Below are positions 40,201 through 51,700 of a stretch of DNA of 64,000 nt, one piece after another. The stretch is taken from the NCBI GenBank assembly GCA_036365515.1, contig CM070873.1, positions 229,539,876-229,603,875 of the forward strand. Reading direction: 5' to 3'. This stretch comes from Torymus aiolomorphi (taxonomy: Eukaryota; Arthropoda; Insecta; Hymenoptera; Torymidae). The first letter of the stretch is position 1. Every line of letters starts with the position of its first letter. Under the pieces are notes generated by a model. That model was not told the origin of the DNA. It made no database searches and saw only the letters and a program-made list of their open reading frames with translations. A program made the position numbers and the translations under genes.

Positions 40201-43200
40201 TGGAAAATCGAAAAAGTAGCATTTGTTAAATAACGAAATAAATAGTTAACAACGGAAAAGTTAAAATAATGCAAATGAATATGGTAGTTTTCATTTCAAA
40301 GAATAAGAGGAAACTTTTATTTTTAAAAAAAGTTGTTTTTTTTCAAAGTTATTGATAATCAAAGTTGCAAAAAAAAACGTAAAAATCAAATTTAAAAAAT
40401 TCATAACTTTTCAAATTTTGAGTTTATAAAGATTTTGCAAATAGACGTGTTTTTTAAAATGAGCTAAATTTTCAGGAAAAAAATACTCCGGGACAAAAAA
40501 ATATGTTTTATTATTTGTTTAAACAATTGCATTTTAAACAATTTCTACCACTTTTTTCAAATTTTGACCTCGATATTCGGATTCTACGGGTCAAAATCTA
40601 CAAGAAACAACTGTTTTTATCCGGGGACATATTATTGCATACGGGACGGTACCCAGCTCCTAGACTATCAACTCATTGCACCACATTGATCGTTACGAAA
40701 ATTTGCAACAAGTTCTCTGGCACAATAGTTAGCATCGAAAATGGAAACTATTTGTCGAAGCCTTTATCAGTACTCGCGGCCGCGGCAAAATACCAGAGCC
40801 CATGCGAATCAACAAAAAAAAAAGACATTCAAATTAAGTACTTATACACTGATGTACAAAGCGTCCGCTCCAGCGAGGCGCAGATTAAAGATTCGTCGGA
40901 GCGCGGTTTGTTGATCCGCACGTGATAAAGCCAATGCGCAGCCTCGTGCATAGATCGTACGAGCGAGCCTCTCCCGCGCGTATATGCAGATTTTTGCCGC
41001 GATCATCATCAAGCACGCACACGAGCGTCTACATTTTGTTATTCGTTTACAAGTATATTCGAAACTTACGTCAGCCGTGGCGGTGGCGGCCGTTCGGAAA
41101 AATTCCGAAACACCCTTTCCATCTATACGCCATAACAAGTATATATATACATACACGCACACGTGTGTTTCTCGTTTCGTAACATGGATACGTTCGTTCT
41201 CGTTATTTAACCGGCGATCCATGATTTACAAGCCACTGTTTTTTACTCGCGGAGAGAAATCGCGAAATTTCATTCTCTCCGTGCTCTCTCTCTCACTTTT
41301 TCTTGTTTTTTTGGTCATCGCTTTTGCGCGCGTAGCAACTGACATATTTTTCAGCGTGATTATATCTTATCAGGGCCGGTGCGCGCGCTCTCTGTCATTT
41401 TCGCATGAGACCGCTTTCGACGAACACGCGATTGAGAGGAGAGAGAGAGAGAGAGATTTACCACCGCGGCGGAAGCTGCCGTTTTAAACGAGCGAGGTAT
41501 TTTTGTAACATGCGCGTGGTTTGGAGGTCGCGCGGAGGTGTGGTTTTTTCGCTTTCTTGGTTTTTTATTAGAATTTGGCAAAGGGTCGAGATGTCCCGCG
41601 AGATTTTGAGGTGATCGGTAGCGGGGTTTGAGAGTGTGATCGGCACAGGGATCGTCTGTTTGAATGTAGATTTAGTGATTTTGCAAATATCGAATTTAAT
41701 ATCGAATGATATTTAAAATATATCAAGAACAACGTTTTATGAAAAAGCTTAAAAAGTTTAAATAGACTAAAAATAGTTGGTATAAAGTAGAAAACAAGTT
41801 GACAAAGTTATGCGGTTTTTCAGGTGTAGAAAGATACTAGAGAAATCTGATATTTTCGAGATGTTTTGTATTTTCGCATAACAAAGCGATCACCCGACTC
41901 CGACAATACTCTTTCCTAGCGCTATCGTAGTACCACCACATGTTTACGCAATTAAAACTCACGTAATAAACACAAACACGTTCCGGATGTTTAATCAGTA
42001 TTACATGTGATGATACTACATCGCAGTACTTTAATTGGTGTTTTCCACGAAAAAGGCACAACATCATCATCATCATCTTGAAAAAAAAGTTGAACCTAAA
42101 TAAATATTTGTCAAACGTGAGAATTAACTCGCAAACAAATCTACATGTCCCATAATCTCGCATGATTTGAAATGCAAATGTAATCACCAGTACCTCCCGC
42201 GAACCGATCGCGTATGTGTACAAGAGCCGACGAAAAGAAAAAAAATATAATTAGTTCAATAACACGTAAAAAATAACGTCTTTTGATCGAGCCAATCTCG
42301 CGCGAGCTCTCTGCTCCTCCTCTTCTTTACTTCGTCTCACTGTTTTTTTCCACTTCCTGACACGACCCCCCACAAACATCAGCTCACGCGAGAGCTGGCA
42401 TCATGCGCGTGCCTCCGAGATACAGCAGCGCGCGCGCGCGTGCGAGCTCGTGCATTTTTAGAGAATTCAATCTCGCGCTGAGAAATATATTGATATGTAA
42501 TGTATGCAGCAAAAGGCGTGAATTTTCTACCGTCGTAAATCATACGGGTATTATATATTTATCGGTAAGTGCATGGTCTTATGTGCACGTAGGTGGGTGT
42601 ATTACAGGTGAGCGCGCGTGGCAAAGAGAGCACGCGCTGCAGCGGCCACCCAAGATGATTTATCTGATTTAGCAAGGTCGAGTATCTCGGAGAAAAGATA
42701 ATGTTATGCGTATCAGCTGTGTCGCCCCGTTTACACTTTCGTCACGTGTTGTGCGATTATACCTTGTAGAAACTAAATTTTGTAAATATTTATGTTGCTA
42801 TTGATGGTACGGGCATTTTAATCGTGTTAAATGTGTGAAAATCAGCAGCAATTTGTTGGCATTACTCTTGATCATTTTGCAGGATCTAAATGGAATGTTT
42901 GTGCACTCGCGAGGGATCTCTACCTGTTGGTACCCTAGCGGAAATCGTTTCTGTAAAAAACTGTAAATAACTGTAAATAACTGTAAATAAATGTTTGAAT
43001 TGAGACAGTAATAACAGTTATTTACAATTATTTACAGATATTTACAGTTATTTACAGTTATTTACAGTTATTTACAGTTTTTTACAGTTATTTACAGTTT
43101 TTTAAAAATAATTCTGTAGACATGAAGGTACTGATAAAAGTTATTAACAGTTATTAACAATTTTTTACAGATATTTACAGTTATTTTCAGTTATTTACAG

Positions 43201-44726
43201 ATATTTACAGTTTATACACAGTAAATTTTTTTCGCTATAATAACAACTTTATTTTTATCAACAAAACTGTAAATAACTGTAAATAACTATAAATATGTGT
43301 AAAAAATTGTTAATAGCTGTTAATAACTTTTATCAGTACCTTCATTTCTACAGTATTATTTTAAGGGGGTGCCATAGTCGTACCGTTACCGACCGAGAAA
43401 TTCACACAGTTTCAAGCTAATTAAAAATAAAATACGTAAAATCACAAAAAAAAAAAAAAAGAACACTTCGCTGCGGTTTTGAACGTTCTATCACCTAATA
43501 AAAGTTTGAAGTCGAAATATTAAGTGGTTTTTGCAAAAACTTTGAACAAAACAAAATTCGGTTTCGTTCAAAGTTTTTGCAAAAACAACTTGATATTTCG
43601 ACTCCAAACTTTTACTGGATGATAGAACGTTCAAAACCGCAGCAAAGTGTTCTCTTGATTTTTTGTGATTCGACGTATTTTATTTTTAATCAGCTTGAAA
43701 CTGTGTGAATTGCTCGGTCGGTAATGGTAGGACTATGGAACCCCGTTAAAAAACTGTAAATAACTGTAAAAAACTGTAAATAACTGTAAATAACTGTAAA
43801 TATCTGCAAATATCTGTAAATAACTGTAAATAACTGTAAATATCTGTAAATAACTGTAAATAACTGTTATTACTGTCTCAATTCAAACATTTATTTACAG
43901 TTATTTATAGTTATTAACAGTTTTTTACAAATATTTACAGTTATTTACAGTTATTAACATTTTTTATTTCCGCTAGGGTAATAATCGAATTACCCGTTGT
44001 TATCGTTTTATATGTACTTTAGCGAGTAAATTAATATTCCCTCGTTATTCGATTAGGAGATAAGAGCAGTTACAATAAACAGTTTATATCTATATGAATT
44101 ACTAATCTTATTCAATTTAGATATATGACCGAAATTTCTCATACACTGTCGGTTACGTCATACAGATTAAAACTTAAAATTAACTCTGTATATAAATTTC
44201 TTCACGCGTTTCGTGCAAATATGTAATATATACATATATTCGTCTTCCAAATCTAAACGCTTTATAAGCGCAAAAAGTACTTATCGTCACTTCAGTACCC
44301 TTAATTACATCTATAAAAAAAGAAACCGATCTACACAACAACGTGTCGTCATCATTCAACTCCACTATACTCTACAAAATAAAAAAAAAATTCCAATTGT
44401 TCAACAAGAACGTAACATACCGATCCGCGAAAGTTCGCGGCGTTTCGGAGCACAACATTGCACACGCTATACGCGGCATAAGATTTTGTTGAATGAAACG
44501 ATGACGACACGTATAATAAACATTCTACACGCACACATAGATATGAAAAATGAAAAATCGGCAGCGAACGGGGCCGTTGAACTTACAGACTGGCGACCTG
44601 TTCGCCCTTGCCGCAGAATTTGGCGAGCTCGTCGATGCCCTCCTCCTGTATCACCGTGCTGTCGACGTCGAAGCAGACGGCGTCCGCCAGTCTCCAGACC
44701 ATCTTCACCTCGTCCAGGTTCGCCAT
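34221..44726 (-). CDS. PSPH: Phosphoserine phosphatase
   Basis: Five coding exons join in phase to 223 aa: 44587-44726, 37614-37748, 37119-37264, 34726-34887 and 34221-34309. Human PSPH is about 225 aa, so the model looks complete. All HAD-family motifs are present: the nucleophile and acid aspartates in CFDVDSTV, the substrate-binding glutamate and helix in EEGIDELAKFCG, motif II SGGF, the catalytic lysine in TGGKAEVI, and the metal-binding GDGATDLEACPPA. It catalyses the last step of L-serine synthesis, O-phosphoserine to serine plus phosphate. A second in-frame ATG lies 12 bases upstream (44738), but a pyrimidine tract and AG at 44727-44728 suggest that the coding exon begins after an intron and that a non-coding first exon lies further upstream. 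Introns 1 (6.8 kb) and 3 (2.2 kb) are crowded with foldback elements. Confidence 0.95.
35479..35852. mobile_element. Palindromic TTAA element, copy D (in PSPH intron 3)
   Basis: A 374-bp member bounded by TTAA at 35475-35478 and 35853-35856, with the family interior (GACCTAGCAATTCACA...TGTGAATTGCTCGGTCGG). It is more diverged in the left arm than copy E. It is joined to copy E through the single shared TTAA. Confidence 0.9.
35857..36234. mobile_element. Palindromic TTAA element, copy E (in PSPH intron 3)
   Basis: A 378-bp member directly following copy D, ending at TTAA 36235-36238. Left end GGGAGTGTCATACTCGTACC, right end CTATGGAACCCCG. The arms pair around 36043. Confidence 0.92.
36239..36459. 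mobile_element. Divergent 221-bp TTAA element F sharing a junction with copy E
   Basis: It begins GGGAAAGCCTTAC at the TTAA shared with copy E and ends GTAAGGCATCCCC before TTAA at 36460-36463. The terminal 13 bases resemble the family, but the interior (ATTGAAGCACACACACA and similar) is unrelated, and pairing between arms is limited. It may be a separate subfamily using the same ends. Confidence 0.7.
36527..36773. repeat. Two direct repeats of about 60 bp, 186 bp apart
   Basis: TTTGGAAAAACA, TCTGTCAGGCGCTCCGT and TAAATACTAT occur in the same order at 36527-36588 and again at 36713-36773 with only a few differences. They lie in PSPH intron 3, just downstream (in plus coordinates) of the E/F elements. 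The origin is unknown; this could be a decayed LTR-like or tandem structure. Confidence 0.7.
39145..39354 (-). pseudogene. Cysteine-rich C-terminal coding remnant inside the 2.2-kb element
   Basis: A minus-strand frame of about 70 codons ends with TAA at 39145-39147. It reads FGFVEEDDLLVPQKVLILLP, then a block with nine cysteines (NCQCKACIKNSCYCG, then IPCCSFCFCQKNET). The regular C-x-C and CC spacing and its location between the arms suggest the metal-binding C-terminus of a transposon protein. No start or upstream exon was found and the rest appears deleted, so I call it a remnant. The family is not recognised. Confidence 0.55.
39627..39771. mobile_element. 145-bp palindrome nested in the 2.2-kb element
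   Basis: GGGGCCCTTTCTACATATGT pairs with ACATATATGTAGAAAGGCCCC, and TGTTCTGTCTGTTC and TGTCTGTCTCTGTTT motifs are mirrored on the other side. It lies between the cysteine-rich remnant and the right arm. Confidence 0.7.
40680..42680. promoter_or_regulatory. GC-rich island within PSPH intron 1
   Basis: Two GC- and CpG-rich blocks (about 40.75-41.65 and 42.2-42.7 kb), with GA and CT runs, stand out from the AT-rich intron. The open frames here (up to 167 aa) have no domain or splice support. An intronic enhancer or an alternative promoter is an inference from composition. Confidence 0.35.
42933..43978. mobile_element. Foldback element built of ACTGTAAATA repeats, with CCCTAGCGGAAAT ends
   Basis: The left end CCCTAGCGGAAAT is mirrored by ATTTCCGCTAGGG at the right, and TA flanks both ends (42931-42932 and 43979-43980). 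The body consists of many 10-bp ACTGTAAATA units in one orientation and TATTTACAGT units in the other. A unique stretch (ATGTTTGAATTGAGACAGTA) is present near both ends in inverted form. A complete copy of the TTAA palindromic element is inserted at 43361-43749. Without it the element would be about 660 bp. Confidence 0.85.
43365..43745. mobile_element. Palindromic TTAA element, copy G, nested in the ACTGTAAATA element
   Basis: A 381-bp member with ends GGGGGTGCCATAGTCG and CTATGGAACCCCG, bounded by TTAA at 43361-43364 and 43746-43749. It is most like copy B. The flanking host sequence is clearly split by it, so the TTAA is a true target-site duplication. Confidence 0.93.
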
Positions 44727-44914
44727 CCTGTTGGACATGTTAGCAAAGAAAGAGCGTATTAGCCGAATGTTGGCAGTTGTCGCGCGCGGTGTATGTATAC
44801 GTTACAAGTATACAATGTACGCGCGGGTAACACAGCTAGCAGTGGCGAACGCGCCGAGTACGACTGACCGTCGAGTATAGACTACTACTACTTTTCTATA
44901 CGCCAGGTCGCCAG

Positions 44915-46336
44915 CAGGGTTGTTCCGCTTAGCGTCTACGCTCATAGTCGATGACCGTTAGCAGCTGGCGACACCTGCGGCGCTTTCCGCAAACGTCAAC
45001 TGCAGTGTATATAAACAAATGCAATTATACAAAGAAGAACGTTCCTCGAACGCGCTCATCAAGCTTTTCACGAAAGATGATAAAAAAATATGCAAAAAAA
45101 GTAATAATCATTAAAAAAAAAAAATGAAAGTAAATAAGATATTTTGTAACGTTATAGTTTTTTGAAATCATTGTTTAAAAACATGTGAAAATGGCCTCTA
45201 GTTTAATCATTATTCATTTCATTCATTAAATCTAAATAATACTAATAAGAAGAGTGTACATTTTTTCGGAAACGAATTTTTGCGTGCATTTGCGATTCGA
45301 AATTTGTCTTCATTTTAAGCGTTTAAATGATCGATTTCTTTGATTCAAAGAAATTTTTTTCTCAGTGTACAGAAAACGAAACTAGAAATAAGAAGCATCA
45401 ATTTGCCGATTTCCAAAGTACACAATTTCATTCCTACACAAAGTTATGGTGGTTCTAATTTTAAAAACCTCTTGAACTTTTTTAGTATGCGATTTTAAGT
45501 TATTTTCATTATCTTAGAAAACTGAATACCAAACGGAATACGAAACTGCTTATACCATTTGTATTAATTGTTTTTTTCATCTTTCTAATGATCAAAGAGG
45601 ACTAGAAAAAACCTAGCAACGAAATCTATTCTTGTTTTAAATGCTTATCAGGGCTATACCGTCACGATTTTGTTAATGTTCCAGGGAATAGATTTCGTTG
45701 CTAGTTTTTTCAAGCTCTCTTTTACCATTAGAAAGAAGGAAAAATCATTTCTTCTTTGCATAATTGCATTTGTTTATATACACTGCACTTGACGTTTGCG
45801 GAAAGCGCCGCAAGCGTCGCCAGCTGCTAACGGTCATCGACTACACGGAAAGAAAAGTGGTATGGAAATAACTTCAGTATTGGACGGCGCTAATGTCAAA
45901 AAGTCTCGGTGTTTGTAAATATTAAGTTTCGCATTTACTTAGTGTCGAATTGGAGTGCCCGCACCTCAAGCTGGACGTACAGAACCTCACATTTCTCGGA
46001 TATATATCGTAACTCGACGTTGGAAGTCTGAGATCTCCAACTTAGAGATAATAGGTGTAAAGGGGCGGAGTTGACGATCCGAAGCGCGGGCGGTGATTGG
46101 CTGCTGGGCGAACGCGCGCGCTGGAGGGGAAAGCAACTGAATCTCCAAGTTTGAAGTCTCACACTTCCAACGTCGAGTTACGGTATATCCGAGAAACCTC
46201 GAGGTTCTGCATATCCAATCTATACTTCAATCGCGCTATGGCTTGTATTGGGCGGCTCCCGGCTCTCGCCGAGGTGTAGACTGTCCACATTTCTTTCCGC
46301 GTGTATGAGCGTAGACGGCAAGTTGTAACAACCCTG
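44915..46336. mobile_element. Large foldback element with CAGGGTTGTT ends, upstream of PSPH
   Basis: The ends are CAGGGTTGTT and AACAACCCTG. TCTACGCTCATAGTCGATGA and ACCTGCGGCGCTTTCCGCAA at the left are mirrored at the right. A second palindrome lies around 45570-45745 (ACCTAGCAACGAAATCTATT and its complement). The flanking eight bases (GTCGCCAG and TACGCCAG) share six positions, compatible with the 8-bp duplication of hAT or P-type elements. A 460-bp second element is inserted in the right arm. The left end lies about 190 bp from the PSPH start codon, so it may sit in or near the PSPH promoter. Confidence 0.82.
45844..46303. mobile_element. 460-bp MITE nested in the right arm of the CAGGGTTGTT element
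   Basis: The ends are CACGGAAAGAAA and TTTCTTTCCGCGTG. Inner arms pair strongly: GTAACTCGACGTTGGAAGTC at the left is mirrored by CACTTCCAACGTCGAGTTAC at the right. TA is duplicated at 45842-45843 and 46304-46305. Removing the insert plus one TA restores the exact complement of the left-arm segment GTCTACGCTCATAGTCGATG, which fixes both ends and shows a Tc1/mariner-type TA insertion. Confidence 0.93.
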
Positions 46337-46339
46337 TAC

Positions 46340-48760
46340 GCCAGCCCCGACCGCGCGCTACCTACTCGCGAAACGCGAACGCGACTGCTGCTGCTGGTGT
46401 TTCGTCATTCAAGGGACGCGCGCGCGCAAGTGAGAGAGAAAGAAAATATCTATATGCATGTGCGTAAGTGTATCGGAGGGGGGAGGCGAGAGCGAGCGAA
46501 GTAAGTAGTCAATCATTCAATTGTTCTCGTTTCGCGATGTACGTTTATACATCACTGCAGCCGCTGCAGGAATCATCGCGTGTGAGCATGCAGCGCAGTA
46601 GGTCTTTTGTCGGATATTCGCGCAGGAACTCGAGGAATGCAATCAAGTAGGTATTTGTTTTAGCCTCAGCGCGCCGAGTTTATTAGTTAATTATTATTAA
46701 CAGCCTTGGATGTGGTATTGGCGATTATTTTTATCATTATGTGCAAATTTTAACTGACAAGGGTAATATTAATTTGAATAATTTCTTTTTTTCTTTTTTA
46801 TAAACGATAATTTTAGTTTTCAGAACTTTGCAAACAAATTACATAAATACATCGCAAACTGATAAAAAAAAATTTTTAATATAGAAAGATCATACGGAGA
46901 GTAACGAAACTAAAAGTTCATGCTCATCATTATATTGTCAGTATTTTCTCGCTAATTACCCCAATTACAATGCAGCAACAAAAAATATGATAAAAAGCGT
47001 GAAAACCAGCGCATTTCAAGCTCGTTCGGCGGCGCGCACAGTACCAAAAACCTATAACGCAGCGCTTTTCTGGAGGAACGGTGGTTTTATCAATACTAGG
47101 TCACACTTCAATTGGCAACAAGACATATAGACTGCCGCTACGGTGACCTTGAACGGCGCAGCACGCCGCCGCCGCCGCCACCGCATTTTCATTGCCGCGA
47201 GCGCGCGCGCGCGCATATAGAACCCCCGGCGATTCGCTTCGATTAATAACTCATTCTTATATCCTCGTTAACTACGGTATCTCTACAATGATCAGGTGCG
47301 TGACTGATACCAAATCAAACGCTACGCAAAGCACCTAATTATATATACACTATAAGTATACCAAGAGATAGATCGACCGATGGAGAACGCGCGCGGTACA
47401 TGATGCATTGATGAAAGGATTCGACATGATACGCGCACTCAATTCAACTATACAGACACTTGCCTTGTTATATATCGCGGTACAATATACAAGCTATAGC
47501 TGCGATAACCGCGTGCGTCGGTGATAACTGACAAACTAATGATCACGGCGCGAATTTTATAATACGCACGGGTTCAGCCGCTGATGATGCACTCTCCGCT
47601 CGATAAAAGTTTCGCGCGCGCGCGCGCGCGAACCATGTGACCCGTCACGTGTACTCTCGCAACAGCCACGCTCGTGAGGAGTATAATATAGCTGTTAAGT
47701 ATATACGCTTGCGATCTGAAGCTCGCCGACAGGCTGACAGGCTTTTCGCGATTATTGTTACGACACGCGCTGCGGTCGAGTTTTATTATATATAGGTTGT
47801 GAGCTTGGCACGTGCTGTATATATGTACGGTTACAAGCGCGATGAAAAATAAGAAGAAGCGTCGTCGTCACGTTTTGCTTAGTTGATTTTTCATAATCCG
47901 TTGAGGTCGCGATAAATGGGACTCGTTTTACGGATGACTGAAGTAGATTTGAGATTTTGCTTGGCTTTTAGAGTGATATCGTGTGAATAAAGGAGTTTTT
48001 TTTTCTTACTCCTTGAGTTATCTGCCATAGGCAATAAAGGAGTTACTGTGCGACGACCGGAAATTTTCTTTTAAGTTTACGAATCGTTTAAAATTGATAT
48101 TTATTTTTAATGAATTGATTTACAATGCAGAAATAGGTGTATTTTATAATTAATATATCGAATTCGAAAGATCAATGACACTGGTTCAAGATATGCCAAA
48201 AATATAAGATAAAACGTTGCACGCGCGCTCGTGCGAAATTTACACACGCGGATATCGAGTGGTGAAGCGTGCAATAACAGAGACAGACAGAGAGAGCGAG
48301 AAGGCCTTCGCCGTCCGCGCCTCGGGTGCGTGCTCTACTCGCTCGTCGCGATTTTATCGCGGTCCGCGCGTGCGATAAGGCGGTTTATTAATTCTCTCCC
48401 AGGGGGGTCATGTCGCGCATCTCTCGACATACACTCGCACGTGTATGTGTATAGATCGCACAGAGGCATTGGTGTATTGGTGTGACGCTTTAGTCAGCAG
48501 TGATGGGAAAAATAGGTGGATATATGATGAAACTTTCGCGGATTCGATCGATGTGTTGACGTGGGAGGCGGATTTTTGCGGGCTTCCCCGTGCCTGCGAT
48601 TAGGTGCGAGTGGATATTGTTTATGAGTTTGTTGAACGCGAGTGAATATATATGGAGAGAGAGGTTTATGATGGTTCGGTTTTAACGGTCGTTAGTGTAT
48701 ATATAGTGGCTGTCGATGATTTGCGGTCGCGAGATAATAAAGCGCGTTGTTGAATGCAGC
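46340..48760. promoter_or_regulatory. GC-rich island with CG runs, no gene recognised
   Basis: GC-rich blocks lie at about 46.3-46.65, 47.0-47.9 and 48.2-48.75 kb, with alternating CG runs (for example 47611-47630) and a CCG cluster at about 47170. The open frames have no recognisable domain. The stretch could hold the 5' exon of PSPH (minus strand) or an unrelated regulatory region. Confidence 0.35.
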
Positions 48761-49639
<879 letters not shown>

Positions 49640-50429
49640 ATATGTATACTTGCCTGGAGTAATCGCGCGTCAACTTTCCCTTCGTCATTTTCTTGAAAAT
49701 TGCAAAGGGGCAGCTGCACAGCAGTGACTTTGTAATAGCCGTCGTGGACGTCGTCTCGTTGTAATGTTTTTCGAGAGGTAAAAGATCTCGCTTTCGGTGC
49801 GCGCGCTCCGAAACTCACGGAACCGGTTTCCCCGCTTAGAAATCTATCTTGAAGCAGACCTGCCAAATAAAATAGAGTGTGCTTTTACATACTTGGAGAT
49901 CGAGCTACATGCTACAAATGTTGCCAGTGATTGCACATGCATTTAACTTGCACGCTGCAATTTGAATGTACAGATAACGTGACATCTCAATTTCAATGTT
50001 ATATATATATGATAACCCATTTGAATGTATAATAGGAACGCGGTCTCGCTCCTTCAGGCTTTTATACTTGCCTTCGGAGCGCTCCCGCGCTCCTTGATAG
50101 CTTATATTCGTTAGAATGTTGAATAGTTGACGAATTAAATGAGAAGCAAATATTATGATGCAACGGAGGTAAGATTTTGCGCGTAGGCTAAATAAGCGCA
50201 ATATTAAAATTATTCATATAAGTATATTCGCTGCCAGGATTAAAGTAAGTTTGAATAATTCACAAGGTCTAAATCATATCCCGTTTTCATGAAATTTTGC
50301 AACGGTATTCTCACCTCGCATATATAAGAATTTACCACAACCGCGTATTATGCAGGAACAAATTTTCATCAGCTATTAAAATTTTACAACATTTAACACA
50401 GAAATACACTTGGTCGTAAAGATCTACAC

Positions 50430-51320
50430 GAACGAGTTTCTTCATCCCGGCGAAACTTCTTCTTTGACCAAACAAGTTCTTGATTGACAAGTTCTTGATT
50501 GACAATAGTTAGCTACCCGCCAGCTTAACCGTCTAACGCGCGCGCGCGCGCGAGCATCCGGTGCGCCATATATAATCACAGAAAATCGCGCACACGCAGA
50601 CTTACGCAGATCTGACGGGGAAAAAACGGTACTTACCAGCTCGCTCGCTACTTCTTCTTTCCTGTCGTGTATAATATATACGCGTTCGCTGCTGCTGCTG
50701 CAACTACTTTCATCAACTCGCTTCGGGCTGCGGCACTGCACTCGTTCTCATCTCTCTCTCTCTCTCTCCTTGCTTGCTCCGCGTTCTCTCGTGATACGGT
50801 GGAAAAAAACCGTGCGGCGAGACAGGCACACACTTTATATATACCGAAAAAAACACGCACTGCACGCGATGCTCGCCGAAGCACTTGTGACTCGCTCGCC
50901 GGGCCGACGCTCCGAGTTATAACGCCGGTGACGCGCCGCTCGTCCCGATCGCACGCGCGCGTGGTTCCCCCTACTAAGTACTTCTTACACGGAATCGGCG
51001 CGCACTGATAGCAGAAGAAGATGAAAAAGAAGAAGCGTGTCGGTGTATATGTGTGGGTGTGTGTGAGAGAGTGATGTGTGTATATATATATATATATGTA
51101 TATAAGATACAGAACAGCTGTCGAGATCGTTGAGCGGCGCGTTGTTGCGTGCACGGGAGAGCGCAGGCTTATCGTGATAAAAGACGGTGGCGGTGATGAT
51201 GATTTCACTGTTGAGTGGGCTTGCGACATTAGTAGGAAGAGCTCGCGGGGAGCATAATATGTATATATAGCTAAGTTCGGACGTGGGAGGGTTTTTCACT
51301 CGATTTATTATCGCACGCTC
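50430..51320. promoter_or_regulatory. GC-rich island
   Basis: GC- and CpG-rich DNA with a (CG)n run at about 50537-50552, CT and TG tracts, and no recognisable gene. The long opposite frames (193 and 113 aa) mirror each other across simple repeats and are not supported. A role as promoter or enhancer is inferred from composition only. Confidence 0.35.
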
Positions 51321-51700
51321 GCTTATTATGTGGCGTGATCTGCTCCCTCTTCTTCGCTCTCGTGTTTTTGCGAGTTAGAAAGGAATTTTCACGGCAAATA
51401 AGGTTCTATTTATTTGAGTACGACAACGTTATGATTGTGTGGTTGGAATTTGTGATGAATGTTCGGGGTTTTTCTATGTTCATAGGTGTAAGCATGTTGA
51501 TTAGAACATGTGCGCACGTGGGGTTTTTCATAAACATCTTGTTTTGGATATAAAGACGTATGCAAAGATATGTAGAATATGAAATGTAAGTAAATCAGTA
51601 ATTTACCTTTTTCTACAATGAATTCTTTTTTTACGTATTTTTGAAGACACTATTTTTTATAGATTTCTGTATTTCATGCATTGCATTAAAATCATAAATC

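Larger units (their letters stand above)
38512..40667. mobile_element. 2.2-kb element with inverted arms of about 600 bp (in PSPH intron 1)
   Basis: The ends are TAGTCTAGGAGCTGGGTACC and its complement. The left arm runs to about 39090 and the right arm back to about 40030. Many long matches lie in each, such as CCATCGCACCAATTGTCAAG in the right arm against its complement on the left, and GTTTAAACAATAAGTTG near the inner ends. The central 0.9 kb contains a cysteine-rich coding remnant (minus strand, 39145-39354) and a small nested palindrome (39627-39771). The long arms plus a coding remnant suggest a decayed DNA transposon; I cannot name the superfamily. Confidence 0.85.

Noticed and set aside
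50648..51299. 193- and 104-codon minus frames and a 113-codon plus frame
   Set aside because: They overlap in a GC-rich island with simple repeats and show no domain or splice support.
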